Positions 26,325-36,006 of a stretch of DNA of 64,000 nucleotides are shown here, piece after piece. Source of the DNA: Dethiosulfovibrio faecalis (GTDB lineage Bacteria; Synergistota; Synergistia; Synergistales; Dethiosulfovibrionaceae). Under the pieces are notes generated by a model. The model worked only from the letters and a program-made list of their open reading frames with translations. It ran no database searches and was not told the DNA's origin. The DNA lies in assembly GCF_021568795.1 (NCBI RefSeq), contig NZ_JAKGUE010000001.1:248001-312000 (forward strand). The letters run 5' to 3'. Positions within the stretch are counted from its first letter, which is position 1. Each line of letters starts with the position of its first letter. The translations under genes and the position numbers were made by a program.

Positions 26325-26400
26325 GGACCGTTAGCTCAACTGGCAGAGCACCTGACTCTTAATCAGGGGGTTACAGGTTCGATTCCTGTACGGTCCACCA
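26325..26400 (+). tRNA. tRNA-Lys (anticodon CTT), copy 2
   Basis: Same as copy 1 except that pair 4-69 is C-G instead of T-A (acceptor GGACCGT/ACGGTCC). CCA is encoded. The pair looks like a tandem duplication. Confidence 0.96.
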
Positions 26401-26420
26401 TTTTTTCCGCCAACGACGAT

Positions 26421-26505
26421 GCGAGAGTGGTGGAATTGGTAGACACGCTGGATTTAGGATCCAGTGCCTTCGTGCGTAGGGGTTCAAGTCCCCTCTCTCG
26501 CACCA
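26421..26505 (+). tRNA. tRNA-Leu (anticodon TAG)
   Basis: A class II tRNA, 85 bases with a long variable arm. The acceptor GCGAGAG pairs with CTCTCGC; the anticodon stem CTGGA/TCCAG holds loop TTTAGGA, anticodon TAG, reading CUA. CCA is encoded. No clear terminator follows. Confidence 0.96.
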
Positions 26506-26547
26506 TTTTCCTCGTTAAAAGCTTTCCCTTCATCTATCACCCTTCCC

Positions 26548-26576
26548 TTGAGTATTTTTATTCTCCTTTGTATGAT
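26548..26576 (+). promoter_or_regulatory. Promoter upstream of the HPt-like gene
   Basis: TTGAGT at 26548-26553 and TATGAT at 26571-26576, spacer 17 bases. The start would be near 26583, about 70 bases before the gene. The interval is T-rich. Confidence 0.55.
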
Positions 26577-26653
26577 AAGCTGTTTTTGGGGACGTGTCGT
26601 TTGGGTGTCCTCTATTTTGTATATAAAATTCAACTAATGCAGGGGTGTTGCCC

Positions 26654-27007
26654 GTGTCCGAGTCCTCAAGTCAACGAGAAAAGCGCTTGCTTGACATGGC
26701 AGGGGGAGACGTAAGACTAGCCGTAGAGTTGGCCCGCATCTTTTTATCTCATTACGATGAGATGCATCGTTCCCTGGCCGATGCCGTAGGGCGTCGAGAT
26801 CCGTTGGAAGTCCGGCGGATGGTCCATTCGATAGAGGGTAGCTTAGGGGCAATGGGAAGCCTCGAATCGATAGAGAGGCTGTCCGCTATAGGTCAGGCCG
26901 GCCGTGACGAGCGTCGCGATCTTTTAGAGAAACTGTTTTCCCTCTATGAGGAGTCTATCGAACGTTCTAACGACGAGATACGTCTGTTCATAGATGCACA
27001 GAAATGA
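26654..27007 (+). CDS. HPt-like domain protein
   Basis: A 117-residue, all-helical protein resembling a stand-alone histidine phosphotransfer (HPt) domain. His58 lies in VHSIEGSLGAMGS, close to the HPt pattern H-x-x-K-G-x-x-x-x-x-G, though the usual lysine is Glu61. If functional it would relay phosphate in a multistep two-component system, but no kinase or regulator is adjacent. I chose the GTG at 26654, eight bases after AGGGG; GTG 26645 and TTG 26648 are in frame but too close to that site. A degenerate HPt without transfer activity is possible. Confidence 0.65.
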   Translation: MSESSSQREKRLLDMAGGDVRLAVELARIFLSHYDEMHRSLADAVGRRDPLEVRRMVHSIEGSLGAMGSLESIERLSAIGQAGRDERRDLLEKLFSLYEESIERSNDEIRLFIDAQK

Positions 27008-27033
27008 ATGATTTAGTAAAGGAAGTTCGTTTG

Positions 27034-27042
27034 TGATATACT
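27034..27042 (+). promoter_or_regulatory. Extended -10 promoter for tig
   Basis: TGATATACT, the same extended -10 as upstream of rimP, 48 bases before tig. The -35 region (TTTAGT or TAGTAA) is poor. Confidence 0.5.
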
Positions 27043-27089
27043 ACCGTGGTTGTTCAAGATATAGGTTGTCGTGAAAGGGGTTGCCTCTC

Positions 27090-28376
27090 GTGAGATCAGA
27101 GATGCTGTCGCAGGAAAAGAACGTAGTTACCATAAAAGCGGTTGTTGAAAAAGAGGACTTCAAAAAAGAGGTCTCCAAAATGTATGATAAGCTTGCCAAA
27201 AACGCGGCTATTCCAGGGTTTCGCCGAGGGAAGGCCCCCAGAAAAGTCCTAGATCTTCGCTTTGGGAAAGAAGCTATTTTGGCAGAGGCTCTGGAGGAGA
27301 TGATTCCATCTCTTCTGGGAGAGATAACCACCGATTACGATTTGAACCTTATCGAGGATCCGGATGTTAAGATCGACGTTATGGAAGACGGTAAGGACGT
27401 GGAGTTGACTTTGGTGTTCGAGGTCGAGCCTGAGGTATCACTGGCCGATCTCTCCGAGATCCAGGTTGTAAAGCCTAAGATGAGCGTGACCGACGATCAT
27501 GTATCGGAAGCGATCGATGATCTTCGTAAGAGACATTCCTCTCTAGAGTCGGTGGATCGTCCCAGCGCTCCGGGAGACGTCGTCGTAGCGGATTACTCGA
27601 CGGTAGTGGTCGATGACGAGGGAGAGGAGATAGTCTCCCATCCTGCCGAGACCCACTCTTTCGACCTAGTAGAGGAGACCTTGAGGCCCGAGATCTATCA
27701 GGCCTTGGTTGGTGTATCTCCCGAGGACGAAAAGGACTCGCAGGTAGTTATAGACGAGGATTATAAAGACGAGAAGTTGGCGGGAAAGACCGCTAAGTAT
27801 AAGTTTACCGTAAAGGAAGTCAAGGAGAGGGTTCTGCCGGAGCTGGATTCATCCTTCTTTGGTCAGGTATTTGGTGAAGAGGGCGAGGCCATGGAGGAAG
27901 GCTCTTTCAGGGAAGCTATCTCTCAGCGTCTCGGAGATCACATGGAAGGTGAGGCTCAGCAGGCTGCCGAGGGCAACATGGTCAGAAAATCGGTCGACGC
28001 CTCCGAGGTGGAGGTTCCCGTCTCCATGGTGAACAGACAGGTAGAAAACCTCAAGAAACGAATGGAAGAGCAGGGAGTCGCGGATGTCGACGATTCTAAG
28101 CTGACCTCTCAAGCCGAACGGGACGTCAAGGAGTTTCTGGTCCTGGAGGCTTATGGCAAGGAGATGGCAGTGGAGCTCACCAAGGAGGATCTCGACGAGG
28201 AGTTCCAGCGTGTAGCCGATAGTTACGGAGTCGGAGTAGAGGCGGTAAAGGGAGCTTTTCTTAAGAACAAGGATAAAATCAACGAGATAGCTCATAGCCT
28301 AAAGGTCAAGAAGACGATCTCCGCCATGATGGAAAAGGTCTCCGTCGAGGAAAAGGAGATGGGCCAGGCTCAATAG
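27090..28376 (+). CDS. tig: Trigger factor
   Basis: Ribosome-bound chaperone and peptidyl-prolyl isomerase, 428 residues. The N-terminal ribosome-docking domain contains the signature IPGFRRGKAPRKVL near residue 43. The PPIase domain follows at about 150-235 (GDVVVADYSTVVVDDEGEE) and is rather divergent from the FKBP consensus. The helical C-terminal arms complete it. I chose the GTG at 27090, about nine bases after AAAGGGG; a TTG at 27081 is too close. It starts the tig-clpP-clpX-lon cluster. Confidence 0.95.
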   Translation: MRSEMLSQEKNVVTIKAVVEKEDFKKEVSKMYDKLAKNAAIPGFRRGKAPRKVLDLRFGKEAILAEALEEMIPSLLGEITTDYDLNLIEDPDVKIDVMEDGKDVELTLVFEVEPEVSLADLSEIQVVKPKMSVTDDHVSEAIDDLRKRHSSLESVDRPSAPGDVVVADYSTVVVDDEGEEIVSHPAETHSFDLVEETLRPEIYQALVGVSPEDEKDSQVVIDEDYKDEKLAGKTAKYKFTVKEVKERVLPELDSSFFGQVFGEEGEAMEEGSFREAISQRLGDHMEGEAQQAAEGNMVRKSVDASEVEVPVSMVNRQVENLKKRMEEQGVADVDDSKLTSQAERDVKEFLVLEAYGKEMAVELTKEDLDEEFQRVADSYGVGVEAVKGAFLKNKDKINEIAHSLKVKKTISAMMEKVSVEEKEMGQAQ

Positions 28377-28400
28377 CCAGGACAGGGAGGAGTTACCTCG

Positions 28401-28985
28401 ATGTCGATGTATGTCCCTTACGTCATAGAGCAAACGGGCCGAGGAGAGAGATCCTACGATATCTATTCCAGGCTCTTGAAGGACCGAATCGTCTTTATAG
28501 GAGACGAGATCAACGATGGTCTGGCGAACTCGGTGATAGCCCAGATGTTGTTTTTGGAGAGCGAAAACCCCGATAAGGACATCTATTTTTACATCAACTC
28601 TCCCGGTGGTTCTACCACCGCGGGGTTGGCGATATATGATACTATGCAGTACGTCAAGTGCGATATCTCGACCATAGTCGTAGGTATAGCCGCCAGTATG
28701 GCGGCGGTACTCTTGACCGCCGGTACGGCGGGGAAAAGGGTATCCCTTCCTCGAAGCAGGGTGATGATCCATCAGCCTTGGGGGGGCGCCAGGGGCAAGG
28801 CGTCCGACATGGCTATTCAGATCAAGGAGATTTTGCATACTAAAGAGACGTTGAATCGGATTCTCGCCGATCACAGTGGACAGGATTTCGATAAGATATG
28901 CGAAGATACGGAAAAGGACTTCTATATGTCAGCTGACGAGGCCATGGCCTATGGGCTTGTGGACAAGGTCATCGATAGACGATAG
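28401..28985 (+). CDS. clpP: ATP-dependent Clp protease proteolytic subunit
   Basis: Serine protease forming the 14-mer barrel that works with ClpX. The catalytic triad is Ser99 (in GIAASMAA), His124 (in VMIHQP) and Asp173 (in TEKDFYMS). The usual residue before AAS is Gln or Met and here is Ile, a minor change. It is 194 residues, with no long propeptide. The start has GGAGGAG upstream, and the gene follows tig by 24 bases. Confidence 0.97.
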   Translation: MSMYVPYVIEQTGRGERSYDIYSRLLKDRIVFIGDEINDGLANSVIAQMLFLESENPDKDIYFYINSPGGSTTAGLAIYDTMQYVKCDISTIVVGIAASMAAVLLTAGTAGKRVSLPRSRVMIHQPWGGARGKASDMAIQIKEILHTKETLNRILADHSGQDFDKICEDTEKDFYMSADEAMAYGLVDKVIDRR

Positions 28986-29008
28986 AATTCGTAACCGCCG
29001 AGACGCAG

Positions 29009-29040
29009 ATAAGGGAGCCCGCAAATCGGGTATCCCTTAT
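29009..29040 (+). other. Stem-loop between clpP and clpX
   Basis: ATAAGGGA (29009-29016) pairs with TCCCTTAT (29033-29040), with an inner CCCG/CGGG stem. Only TTG follows, so termination would be weak. It may partially attenuate or separate clpP from clpX. Confidence 0.5.
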
Positions 29041-29104
29041 TTGTGCATTATGGGCGTTAAAGCGTCGTCCAGGTTCCTATCCGATCGCAAGGAGGACGAA
29101 AAAA

Positions 29105-30400
29105 ATGAGAAATTTTGATGAAAAAGGCCGGACCGGAGATAAAGGGATTCGTTGTTCCTTTTGTGGAAAAACCCAGGAAGAGGTGGTCAAGCTTATCGCC
29201 GGCCCTGGTGTCTACATATGCAACGAGTGCATTAACCTCTGTTCTCTGATACTTCAGGAAGATCAGGCCTCTCAAGAGTCGGGAAAGACCCTCTCGGTAA
29301 GGGAGCCTTTTATGGACTTCAATAACATCCCTAAACCAAGGGAAATCAAATCCTACCTGGATCGCTACATTATCGGGCAGGAAAAGGCCAAGAGGGCTGT
29401 CTCCGTATCGGTCTATAACCACTACAGGAGGATTCAGAACAACGTCGCTAACGAAAGCGATGTGGATATCCAGAAAAGCAACCTGCTGTTGGCCGGTCCT
29501 ACCGGGTCAGGAAAGACCCTGATCGCCCAGACACTGGCCAAAAAACTGAACGTTCCCTTTGCTATGGCGGATGCCACCGTTCTTACAGAGGCCGGATATG
29601 TCGGAGAGGACGTCGAGAACATCCTCGTCAGGCTTCTCCAGGCCGCCGATTACGACGTTTCCGCCGCGGAGAGAGGGATCATCTACATAGACGAGATAGA
29701 CAAGATAACCCGTAAATCCGAGTCCACGTCGATAACCAGAGATGTCTCGGGGGAGGGGGTTCAGCAGGCGTTGCTCAAGATACTCGAGGGAACTTTGGCC
29801 AATGTGCCCCCCAAGGGTGGCAGAAAGCATCCCTATCAGGAGTTCATACCGATAGATACCACCAACATCCTCTTTATATGCGCTGGGGCCTTCGACGGTC
29901 TTGAGGATATAGTAGCCAGAAGGATGAACAGAAAGATGATAGGTTTCGGAGGCGAAGTCCACAGCAAGGTGTCGGCCAAGAGGTTTGAGCTTCTCTCTCA
30001 TGCCGAACCGGATGACCTGATGGCCTTCGGTTTTATACCGGAGATCATAGGCCGTATACCTGTTTTGGTCCCAATGGAGACCCTGGACGTGGATGCCTTG
30101 GTCAAGATACTTACCGAGCCCCGTAACGCTCTGGTCAGGCAGTATGAAAAGCTTCTTGAGCTTGAGAACATCGACCTGGAGTTCACCGAAGGAGCCCTAA
30201 AAGCCGTAGCCGAAAAAGCCATGATCAAGAATACCGGGGCCAGAGGACTAAGAACGATAATGGAGAGCAGGATGTTGGATCTTATGTACGATATCCCTTC
30301 CAGAGAGGACGACGTCGTCAAGATAATTCTGGATGAAGGGTTTATCGACGGATCGGAGCCGCCCAGATATGTTCTCGGAAGCGATGAGGAGGTAGCCTAG
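29105..30400 (+). CDS. clpX: ATP-dependent Clp protease ATPase subunit ClpX
   Basis: AAA+ unfoldase that feeds substrates to ClpP. It is 431 residues. The N-terminal zinc-binding domain uses Cys17, Cys20, Cys39 and Cys42. Walker A GPTGSGKT is at residues 131-138, Walker [11 protein letters not shown] follows, then sensor and pore motifs ([11 protein letters not shown]). It has a strong AAGGAGGA site, and lon follows after three bases. Confidence 0.97.
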   Translation: MRNFDEKGRTGDKGIRCSFCGKTQEEVVKLIAGPGVYICNECINLCSLILQEDQASQESGKTLSVREPFMDFNNIPKPREIKSYLDRYIIGQEKAKRAVSVSVYNHYRRIQNNVANESDVDIQKSNLLLAGPTGSGKTLIAQTLAKKLNVPFAMADATVLTEAGYVGEDVENILVRLLQAADYDVSAAERGIIYIDEIDKITRKSESTSITRDVSGEGVQQALLKILEGTLANVPPKGGRKHPYQEFIPIDTTNILFICAGAFDGLEDIVARRMNRKMIGFGGEVHSKVSAKRFELLSHAEPDDLMAFGFIPEIIGRIPVLVPMETLDVDALVKILTEPRNALVRQYEKLLELENIDLEFTEGALKAVAEKAMIKNTGARGLRTIMESRMLDLMYDIPSREDDVVKIILDEGFIDGSEPPRYVLGSDEEVA

Positions 30401-30403
30401 CCT

Positions 30404-32719
30404 ATGGCCTATGTTCTTCCCGTTCGGGACATGGTGATGTTTCCGGGGGCCATCGCTCCTCTTTTCGTAGGACGTCCCAGATCCCTCAAGGCCATAGAGC
30501 TTTCCATACTCGAGGATCGCAAGATCTTCGTAGCGACCCAGATGGACCTATCGGTAGAGGACCCCGGAGAGGGAGATCTTTACTCCATGGGGACCCTCTG
30601 CAACATACTTCAGATGGTCAGGGTTCCGGACGGATCGACCAAGGTGTTGCTCGAGGGGCTCGGACGCATGAGGGCCAGGGCGTTCGTCAAGGAAAGGGAC
30701 GTTCTGTCGGCCGATATCGTCTCCGTGGAGACAGGGCGCTGGAGGAAAGACGAAAAGATAGAGGCGCTAAAGAGAAGCGTAATGTTGGCGTTCGAGGAAT
30801 ACGTGACCCTTCACCCAAAACTTCCGTCGGAGATCCTCATCTCGGTCAATTCGGTGAAAGACCTGGATAAGATGTCCGATCTGGTCGCGTCCCATCTGAC
30901 CATAGATGTCGACAAAAAACAAAATCTACTGGAATGCAACCGCATGGATACCAGGTTGGAGCTTCTTCTCAAGACGTTACTGGAGGAAAACGAACTTCTG
31001 AAATTGGAACACGATATCCACGACAGAGTTCAACAGGAGCTGGAACAGGGGCAGAAACAGTATTATCTGAGGGAGCAGCTGAAGATCATTCGTTCCGAGT
31101 TGGGACAGGACGATTCGGAATCCGAACTGGACGGGTACGAAAAGAAGATCGTCGATGCAGAGCTTCCTGATGAAGTGGAGGAACGGGCCAGAGAGGAACT
31201 TCGAAGATTGGGCAAGATGCCGCCTTTGTCGGCGGAGGCCACGGTCGTGAGGAGCTATATAGACTGGATCTTGGGGATGCCTTGGCACAAGGAAACGGAG
31301 GACAATCTCGACCTCTCCTCGGTGCGTTCCGTCCTGGAATCCAATCATTACGGTCTCGAGAGGATAAAGAAACGCCTCCTTGAGTTCATAGCGGTCAGAA
31401 AACTGGCGGGGGACCAGGCCAGAGGAGGAATCCTCTGTCTTGTCGGACCTCCCGGGGTCGGAAAAACCTCGTTAGGCCGTTCCGTCGCCGATGCTATGGG
31501 AAGAAAGTTTGTCAGCATGTCTCTGGGCGGAGTAAGAGACGAGGCGGAGATACGAGGCCATAGGAAGACCTATATCGGATCCATGCCTGGCAGGATAATG
31601 CAGAAGATAAAGCAGGTGGGGACAAAGAACCCGGTTTTGTTGATGGACGAGGTCGATAAGCTGGGCAACGATTTCAGAGGGGATCCGGCGTCGGCCCTTT
31701 TGGAGGTGCTCGATCCGTCGCAAAACGATCGTTTTGTGGACCATTATCTGGAGGTACCTTTCGATCTCAGCAAGGTCCTGTTCATTACCACCGCCAACGT
31801 CACCCATACGATACCGAGCGCCTTGTTGGACCGTATGGAGGTTATAGAGCTTTCCGGTTACGTAATGGAGGAAAAACTGAGGATAGCGAAGAAGCACCTG
31901 TTGCCCAAGCTTCTCAGGGAGAACGGCCTGACCAGGAAAGACCTTACCATCTCCGACGGAGTCTATCGAAAGATAGTGGGAGAGTACACGAGAGAGGCGG
32001 GCGTGAGAAACCTGGAGAGGAACATGGCCTCCCTCTGTAGGAAAGCGGCGATGAAGATCGTCGAATCGGAGAGTTCCGACGAGGAAGTCGGCCCTGTTAG
32101 GGTGACCGCTAAAAACCTGAAAGACTATCTTGGTGCTCCCAAACGGTACGATCTCAGGCTTCCCAAAACTCCCCGCAGAGGAGTGGCTTTGGGCTTGGCC
32201 TGGACTCAGGCCGGTGGAGAGGTCCTGGTGATTGAGGCTATCTCTACTGAGGGGAAGGGGCAGGTCACCTTGACCGGCAACCTCGGTTCCATTATGCAGG
32301 AATCGGCACAGACCGCCATGGGGTATCTGAAAGGTCACGGTGGGCAGTTCGGTCTTAAAGACGTCGACTGGAGCGGCCTCGACGTCCATCTACACGTTCC
32401 TGAAGGCGCTATCCCGAAGGACGGACCCTCGGCCGGTATAACCATGGCCGTAGCCATATTGTCGGTCTTGGCCGGTAGAAGATACCTCCCGGACGTGGCT
32501 ATGACTGGCGAGATCTCCCTCCTGGGACAGGTCCTCCCGATCGGGGGCATCAGGGAAAAGATTTTGGCAGCCAAGAGAAACGGTATCAAGAGGATTGTCG
32601 TTCCCGAGGGCAATCGCCCCGACGTGGAAGAACTGGAAGAGTGGGTTAAGGACGGTCTTCGTTTCGTATTCGTCTCTTCCGCTAAAGACGTCTTTAAGCA
32701 CGCCTTGGAGTCCGATTGA
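30404..32719 (+). CDS. lon: ATP-dependent protease Lon
   Basis: Homohexameric AAA+ serine protease, 771 residues. It has an N-terminal substrate domain (starting LPVRDMVMFPG), a coiled helical region, an AAA+ module with GPPGVGKTSLG and LLMDEVDKLG, and a C-terminal protease domain whose Ser676 (PKDGPSAG) and Lys719 form the catalytic dyad with the 43-residue spacing of E. coli Lon. It overlaps engB by the TGATG junction. Confidence 0.97.
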   Translation: MAYVLPVRDMVMFPGAIAPLFVGRPRSLKAIELSILEDRKIFVATQMDLSVEDPGEGDLYSMGTLCNILQMVRVPDGSTKVLLEGLGRMRARAFVKERDVLSADIVSVETGRWRKDEKIEALKRSVMLAFEEYVTLHPKLPSEILISVNSVKDLDKMSDLVASHLTIDVDKKQNLLECNRMDTRLELLLKTLLEENELLKLEHDIHDRVQQELEQGQKQYYLREQLKIIRSELGQDDSESELDGYEKKIVDAELPDEVEERAREELRRLGKMPPLSAEATVVRSYIDWILGMPWHKETEDNLDLSSVRSVLESNHYGLERIKKRLLEFIAVRKLAGDQARGGILCLVGPPGVGKTSLGRSVADAMGRKFVSMSLGGVRDEAEIRGHRKTYIGSMPGRIMQKIKQVGTKNPVLLMDEVDKLGNDFRGDPASALLEVLDPSQNDRFVDHYLEVPFDLSKVLFITTANVTHTIPSALLDRMEVIELSGYVMEEKLRIAKKHLLPKLLRENGLTRKDLTISDGVYRKIVGEYTREAGVRNLERNMASLCRKAAMKIVESESSDEEVGPVRVTAKNLKDYLGAPKRYDLRLPKTPRRGVALGLAWTQAGGEVLVIEAISTEGKGQVTLTGNLGSIMQESAQTAMGYLKGHGGQFGLKDVDWSGLDVHLHVPEGAIPKDGPSAGITMAVAILSVLAGRRYLPDVAMTGEISLLGQVLPIGGIREKILAAKRNGIKRIVVPEGNRPDVEELEEWVKDGLRFVFVSSAKDVFKHALESD

Positions 32720-33330
32720 TGTCCAGATGGAGAGCGGAGCTTGTCCGTACAGCTTTCGAGGCCCGTCAGTTTCCAGAACCTAAGTTGCCGGAGGTCGCCT
32801 TGGCAGGCAGGTCGAACGTGGGAAAATCCAGTCTGCTGAACGCTCTTATCGACCAGAAAATAGCCCATATCAGTTCGAAGCCGGGAAAAACGAGAAGCAT
32901 AAATTTTTTCGAGGTCTCTTCTGGAGGAGCTCCTTTCACCTTGGTAGACCTTCCTGGTTACGGATTTGCTTCGAGGAGCAAAAAAGAACAGGACCAGTGG
33001 CGTAAGCTTATAGAGAGGTACGTATCTTCCAGGCAAAATCTGTCCTTGGTCATACACTTGGTCGATTTTCGTCACGGACTTCTGAAGAACGATGTAGAGC
33101 TTCAGGACTGGATCTCCGCTCTCGGCGTGCCAATGCTCACGGTCTTTACCAAGGTGGACAAAATTGCCAGGGGCAAAAGAAAGGGCGAGCTTCACAAGTA
33201 CATCAAGTCCGGTCTGAAATCCGTCGACGTCCCTATCCTCACCTCTACGGAGGGGAAGTTGGGAATAGACGAGTTACGAACCTTTATATCGGCCTATCTG
33301 GAAGAGTGGAACCGTTATGTGGATAGTTAA
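32719..33330 (+). CDS. engB: Ribosome biogenesis GTPase EngB (YsxC/YihA)
   Basis: Small TrmE-Era-like GTPase needed for 50S assembly. It is 203 residues: G1 GRSNVGKS at 30-37, G2 region with KPGKTRSINFF, G3 DLPGYGFA, and G4 TKVDK. The ATG at 32719 shares its first base with the lon stop (TGATG). The lon-engB neighbourhood is common. Confidence 0.96.
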   Translation: MSRWRAELVRTAFEARQFPEPKLPEVALAGRSNVGKSSLLNALIDQKIAHISSKPGKTRSINFFEVSSGGAPFTLVDLPGYGFASRSKKEQDQWRKLIERYVSSRQNLSLVIHLVDFRHGLLKNDVELQDWISALGVPMLTVFTKVDKIARGKRKGELHKYIKSGLKSVDVPILTSTEGKLGIDELRTFISAYLEEWNRYVDS

Positions 33331-33342
33331 GGGGGAAAAAAG

Positions 33343-36006
33343 ATGACAGAGAGGAACAGGGAACTTCCTAAAAACTACGATCCTAAACCGATCGAAGACA
33401 GGTTTTATCGGTGGTGGCTGGACAAAGGACTCTTCGAGGCGGACGTAGACAAGGAGAAAGAGGCTTTCAGCATAGTCATCCCCCCCCCTAACGTGACCGG
33501 CTCTCTTCACATGGGGCATGCCTTCAACAACACCTTTCAGGACATTATATGCAGATACAAGAGGATGAGAGGCTATAACGTTCTGTGGCTTCCCGGAACG
33601 GATCACGCCGGGATAGCCACCCAAAACGTCGTGGAGAGGGAGCTTGCCAAAGAGGGTATCTCCAGACACGACATGTCCAGAGAGGATTTCATCGACAGGG
33701 TATGGGCGTGGAAAGAGGAGTACGGCAACAGGATAATAAATCAGCAGAAAAAGCTAGGGAACTCCTGCGATTGGCGTCGTCTGAGGTTCACCATGGACGA
33801 GGGGCTCTCCAAGGCGGTACGTGCCGTCTTCGTGAGGCTTTACGAAAAGGGACTCATATACAGAGGGAAATACATCATAAACTGGTGCCCCAGGTGTCAG
33901 ACCGCACTTTCCGATCTGGAGGTAGAGCACTCGGAGGAGCCGGGTAAGCTTTACTACGTCGCCTATCCGATCGTCGGGGAGGATGGACATATCCTCGTAG
34001 CCACCACCAGACCTGAGACCATCCTTGGAGACGTTGCAGTAGCCGTCCATCCCAGAGACGAGAATAATCGCTCTCTGATAGGCAAAAAAGTGGTGGCTCC
34101 TTTAACCGGAGGCAGGGAGATACCCATAATAGAGGACAACATGGTGGATCCCGAGTTCGGAACGGGATTCGTCAAGATAACCCCCGCTCACGACCCGAAC
34201 GACTTCCTGGTGGGACAGAGACACGGTCTCGAACAGCTCCAGGTGATCGATGCGCAGGGCGTGATGAACGAGAACGCTGACCCCTATGCAGGCATGTCCG
34301 TCGAGGAAGGACGGAAAAAGGCCGTATCGGACCTCGAAGAACAGGGTTACCTCAAGAAGGTCGAGGATCTTCCTCATCAGGTCGGCCATTGTTACAGATG
34401 TAACACCGTCGTGGAACCCTATCTGTCCGAACAGTGGTTCGTCAAGGCGAAGCCGTTGGCCGATAGAGGAGTCCAATCGGTCGAAAACGGCGAGATCCGA
34501 TGGTTGCCTGAACACTGGACTAAAACCTACTACCAGTGGATGGAGAACATCAGGGACTGGTGTATCTCACGTCAGCTTTGGTGGGGACATCGGATCCCTG
34601 CCTGGACCTGCCAGGACTGCGGACATATAGTGGTCGCCGAGGAAGACCCGACAGGATGTCCTAAGTGTGGATCGTCCGCCTTGATTCAGGACGAGGACGT
34701 GCTTGATACATGGTTCAGCAGCGCCCTGTGGCCTTTCTCGACCTTGGGCTGGCCCGATAACACCGAGGAGTTGGAGCATTTCTACCCAACTTCCCTGATG
34801 GTAACAGGATTCGACATAATATTTTTCTGGGTCTCTAGGATGATAATGATGGGACTGGAGTTCATGGACGAGATCCCCTTCAACGACGTCTACATCCATG
34901 CCTTGGTGAGAGACGAACAGGGACAGAAGATGAGCAAGTCCAAGGGTAACGTGATCGATCCTCTTATCATGATCGACCAGTTCGGTGCCGACGCCCTTCG
35001 TTTTACCGTAGCTGCCCTTACGATGCCCGGAAGGGACATACTCTTGAGTCCAAGCAAGATAGAGAACTACAGGCATTTCCTTAATAAAATATGGAATGCC
35101 AGTCGTTTTGCTCTGATGAATCTGGGCGATTCGGAGCCCTCCCGACCCGATGAGAAGGATCTTAGGCTTCACGATAAGTGGATAATGGATCGGCTGTCCA
35201 AGGTGAACTCACAGGTCACCGATTATTTGGACGAATATCTCATAGGCGATGCCGCCAGGTTGCTCTACGATTTCATCTGGGGAGACCTTTGCGATTGGTA
35301 TGTGGAGATGAGCAAACCCGCTCTCTGGGGAGACGAGGGCGAGGACAGAAAGGAAGCCTCCCTCTGGGTCCTTCTCGACGTCTTCAAAGAGACCCTCTCG
35401 TTGCTTCACCCCTTTATTCCTTTTCTGACGGAGGAGCTGTGGCAGGCTTTCGGTTTTGGACAGGAGCCGATGGAAAAGGAGACGTGGAAGGTCAGATCCT
35501 CCGACGAGAACTCCGATGTCCTGGAGAAATCCATGGAGACCCTCCAGGATATGATAAGGGCTATAAGGAACCTTAGAGCCGAGGCCGGTTTGCCTCCTCA
35601 GAAATCTGTAGATTCCGTGATGGTGAGGACCGATTCGACGGACACTGTCGAACTGGTAAAGGAGAACGAGGATATGATATCCCTTCTCGCCAGGGTGGAG
35701 ACGATATCGGTGGTCTCGACCGGATCCGACGCTCCCGGCAAGTCTCTCAGCTCCGTGCTCGGTTCGGGGATAGTCTATCTGCCGGTAGGAGATCTTCTGG
35801 ATATCGACTCTGAAATACGGAGATTGGAGCAGGAAAAGGAACAGGTGGAGAGCAACCTTTCCAAGAGCGAAAAGAAACTGGCCAACCCTAATTTCGTAGA
35901 AAGGGCCCCCCAAGACGTCGTGGAAAAAGAGCGCTGTAGGATCGAGGAGTTCCAACGAAGAATCCATAGGATAGCGGAAAATATCGCCAGCCTTTCCGAA
36001 AAATGA
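33343..36006 (+). CDS. valS: Valyl-tRNA synthetase
   Basis: Class I synthetase charging tRNA-Val, 887 residues. It shows PPPNVTGSLHMGHAFNNT (HIGH motif, near residue 50), the editing domain with TTRPETILGD, the KMSKS loop GQKMSKSKGNVID, the anticodon-binding domain and a C-terminal coiled coil (RRLEQEKEQVESNL) typical of ValRS. The PPP codons form a run of nine C (33480-33488). It starts 12 bases after engB with GGGGGAA upstream and overlaps folC by ATGA. Confidence 0.97.
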   Translation: MTERNRELPKNYDPKPIEDRFYRWWLDKGLFEADVDKEKEAFSIVIPPPNVTGSLHMGHAFNNTFQDIICRYKRMRGYNVLWLPGTDHAGIATQNVVERELAKEGISRHDMSREDFIDRVWAWKEEYGNRIINQQKKLGNSCDWRRLRFTMDEGLSKAVRAVFVRLYEKGLIYRGKYIINWCPRCQTALSDLEVEHSEEPGKLYYVAYPIVGEDGHILVATTRPETILGDVAVAVHPRDENNRSLIGKKVVAPLTGGREIPIIEDNMVDPEFGTGFVKITPAHDPNDFLVGQRHGLEQLQVIDAQGVMNENADPYAGMSVEEGRKKAVSDLEEQGYLKKVEDLPHQVGHCYRCNTVVEPYLSEQWFVKAKPLADRGVQSVENGEIRWLPEHWTKTYYQWMENIRDWCISRQLWWGHRIPAWTCQDCGHIVVAEEDPTGCPKCGSSALIQDEDVLDTWFSSALWPFSTLGWPDNTEELEHFYPTSLMVTGFDIIFFWVSRMIMMGLEFMDEIPFNDVYIHALVRDEQGQKMSKSKGNVIDPLIMIDQFGADALRFTVAALTMPGRDILLSPSKIENYRHFLNKIWNASRFALMNLGDSEPSRPDEKDLRLHDKWIMDRLSKVNSQVTDYLDEYLIGDAARLLYDFIWGDLCDWYVEMSKPALWGDEGEDRKEASLWVLLDVFKETLSLLHPFIPFLTEELWQAFGFGQEPMEKETWKVRSSDENSDVLEKSMETLQDMIRAIRNLRAEAGLPPQKSVDSVMVRTDSTDTVELVKENEDMISLLARVETISVVSTGSDAPGKSLSSVLGSGIVYLPVGDLLDIDSEIRRLEQEKEQVESNLSKSEKKLANPNFVERAPQDVVEKERCRIEEFQRRIHRIAENIASLSEK

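Noticed and set aside
26129..26714. Two plus-strand frames across tRNA-His, tRNA-Lys and tRNA-Leu
   Set aside because: They translate tRNA sequence (LAQLAEHLTLNQGVTGSIPV pattern), another known spurious class.
32335..33195. 286-codon minus-strand frame across lon and engB
   Set aside because: Overlaps two essential genes with clear motifs and has none itself.
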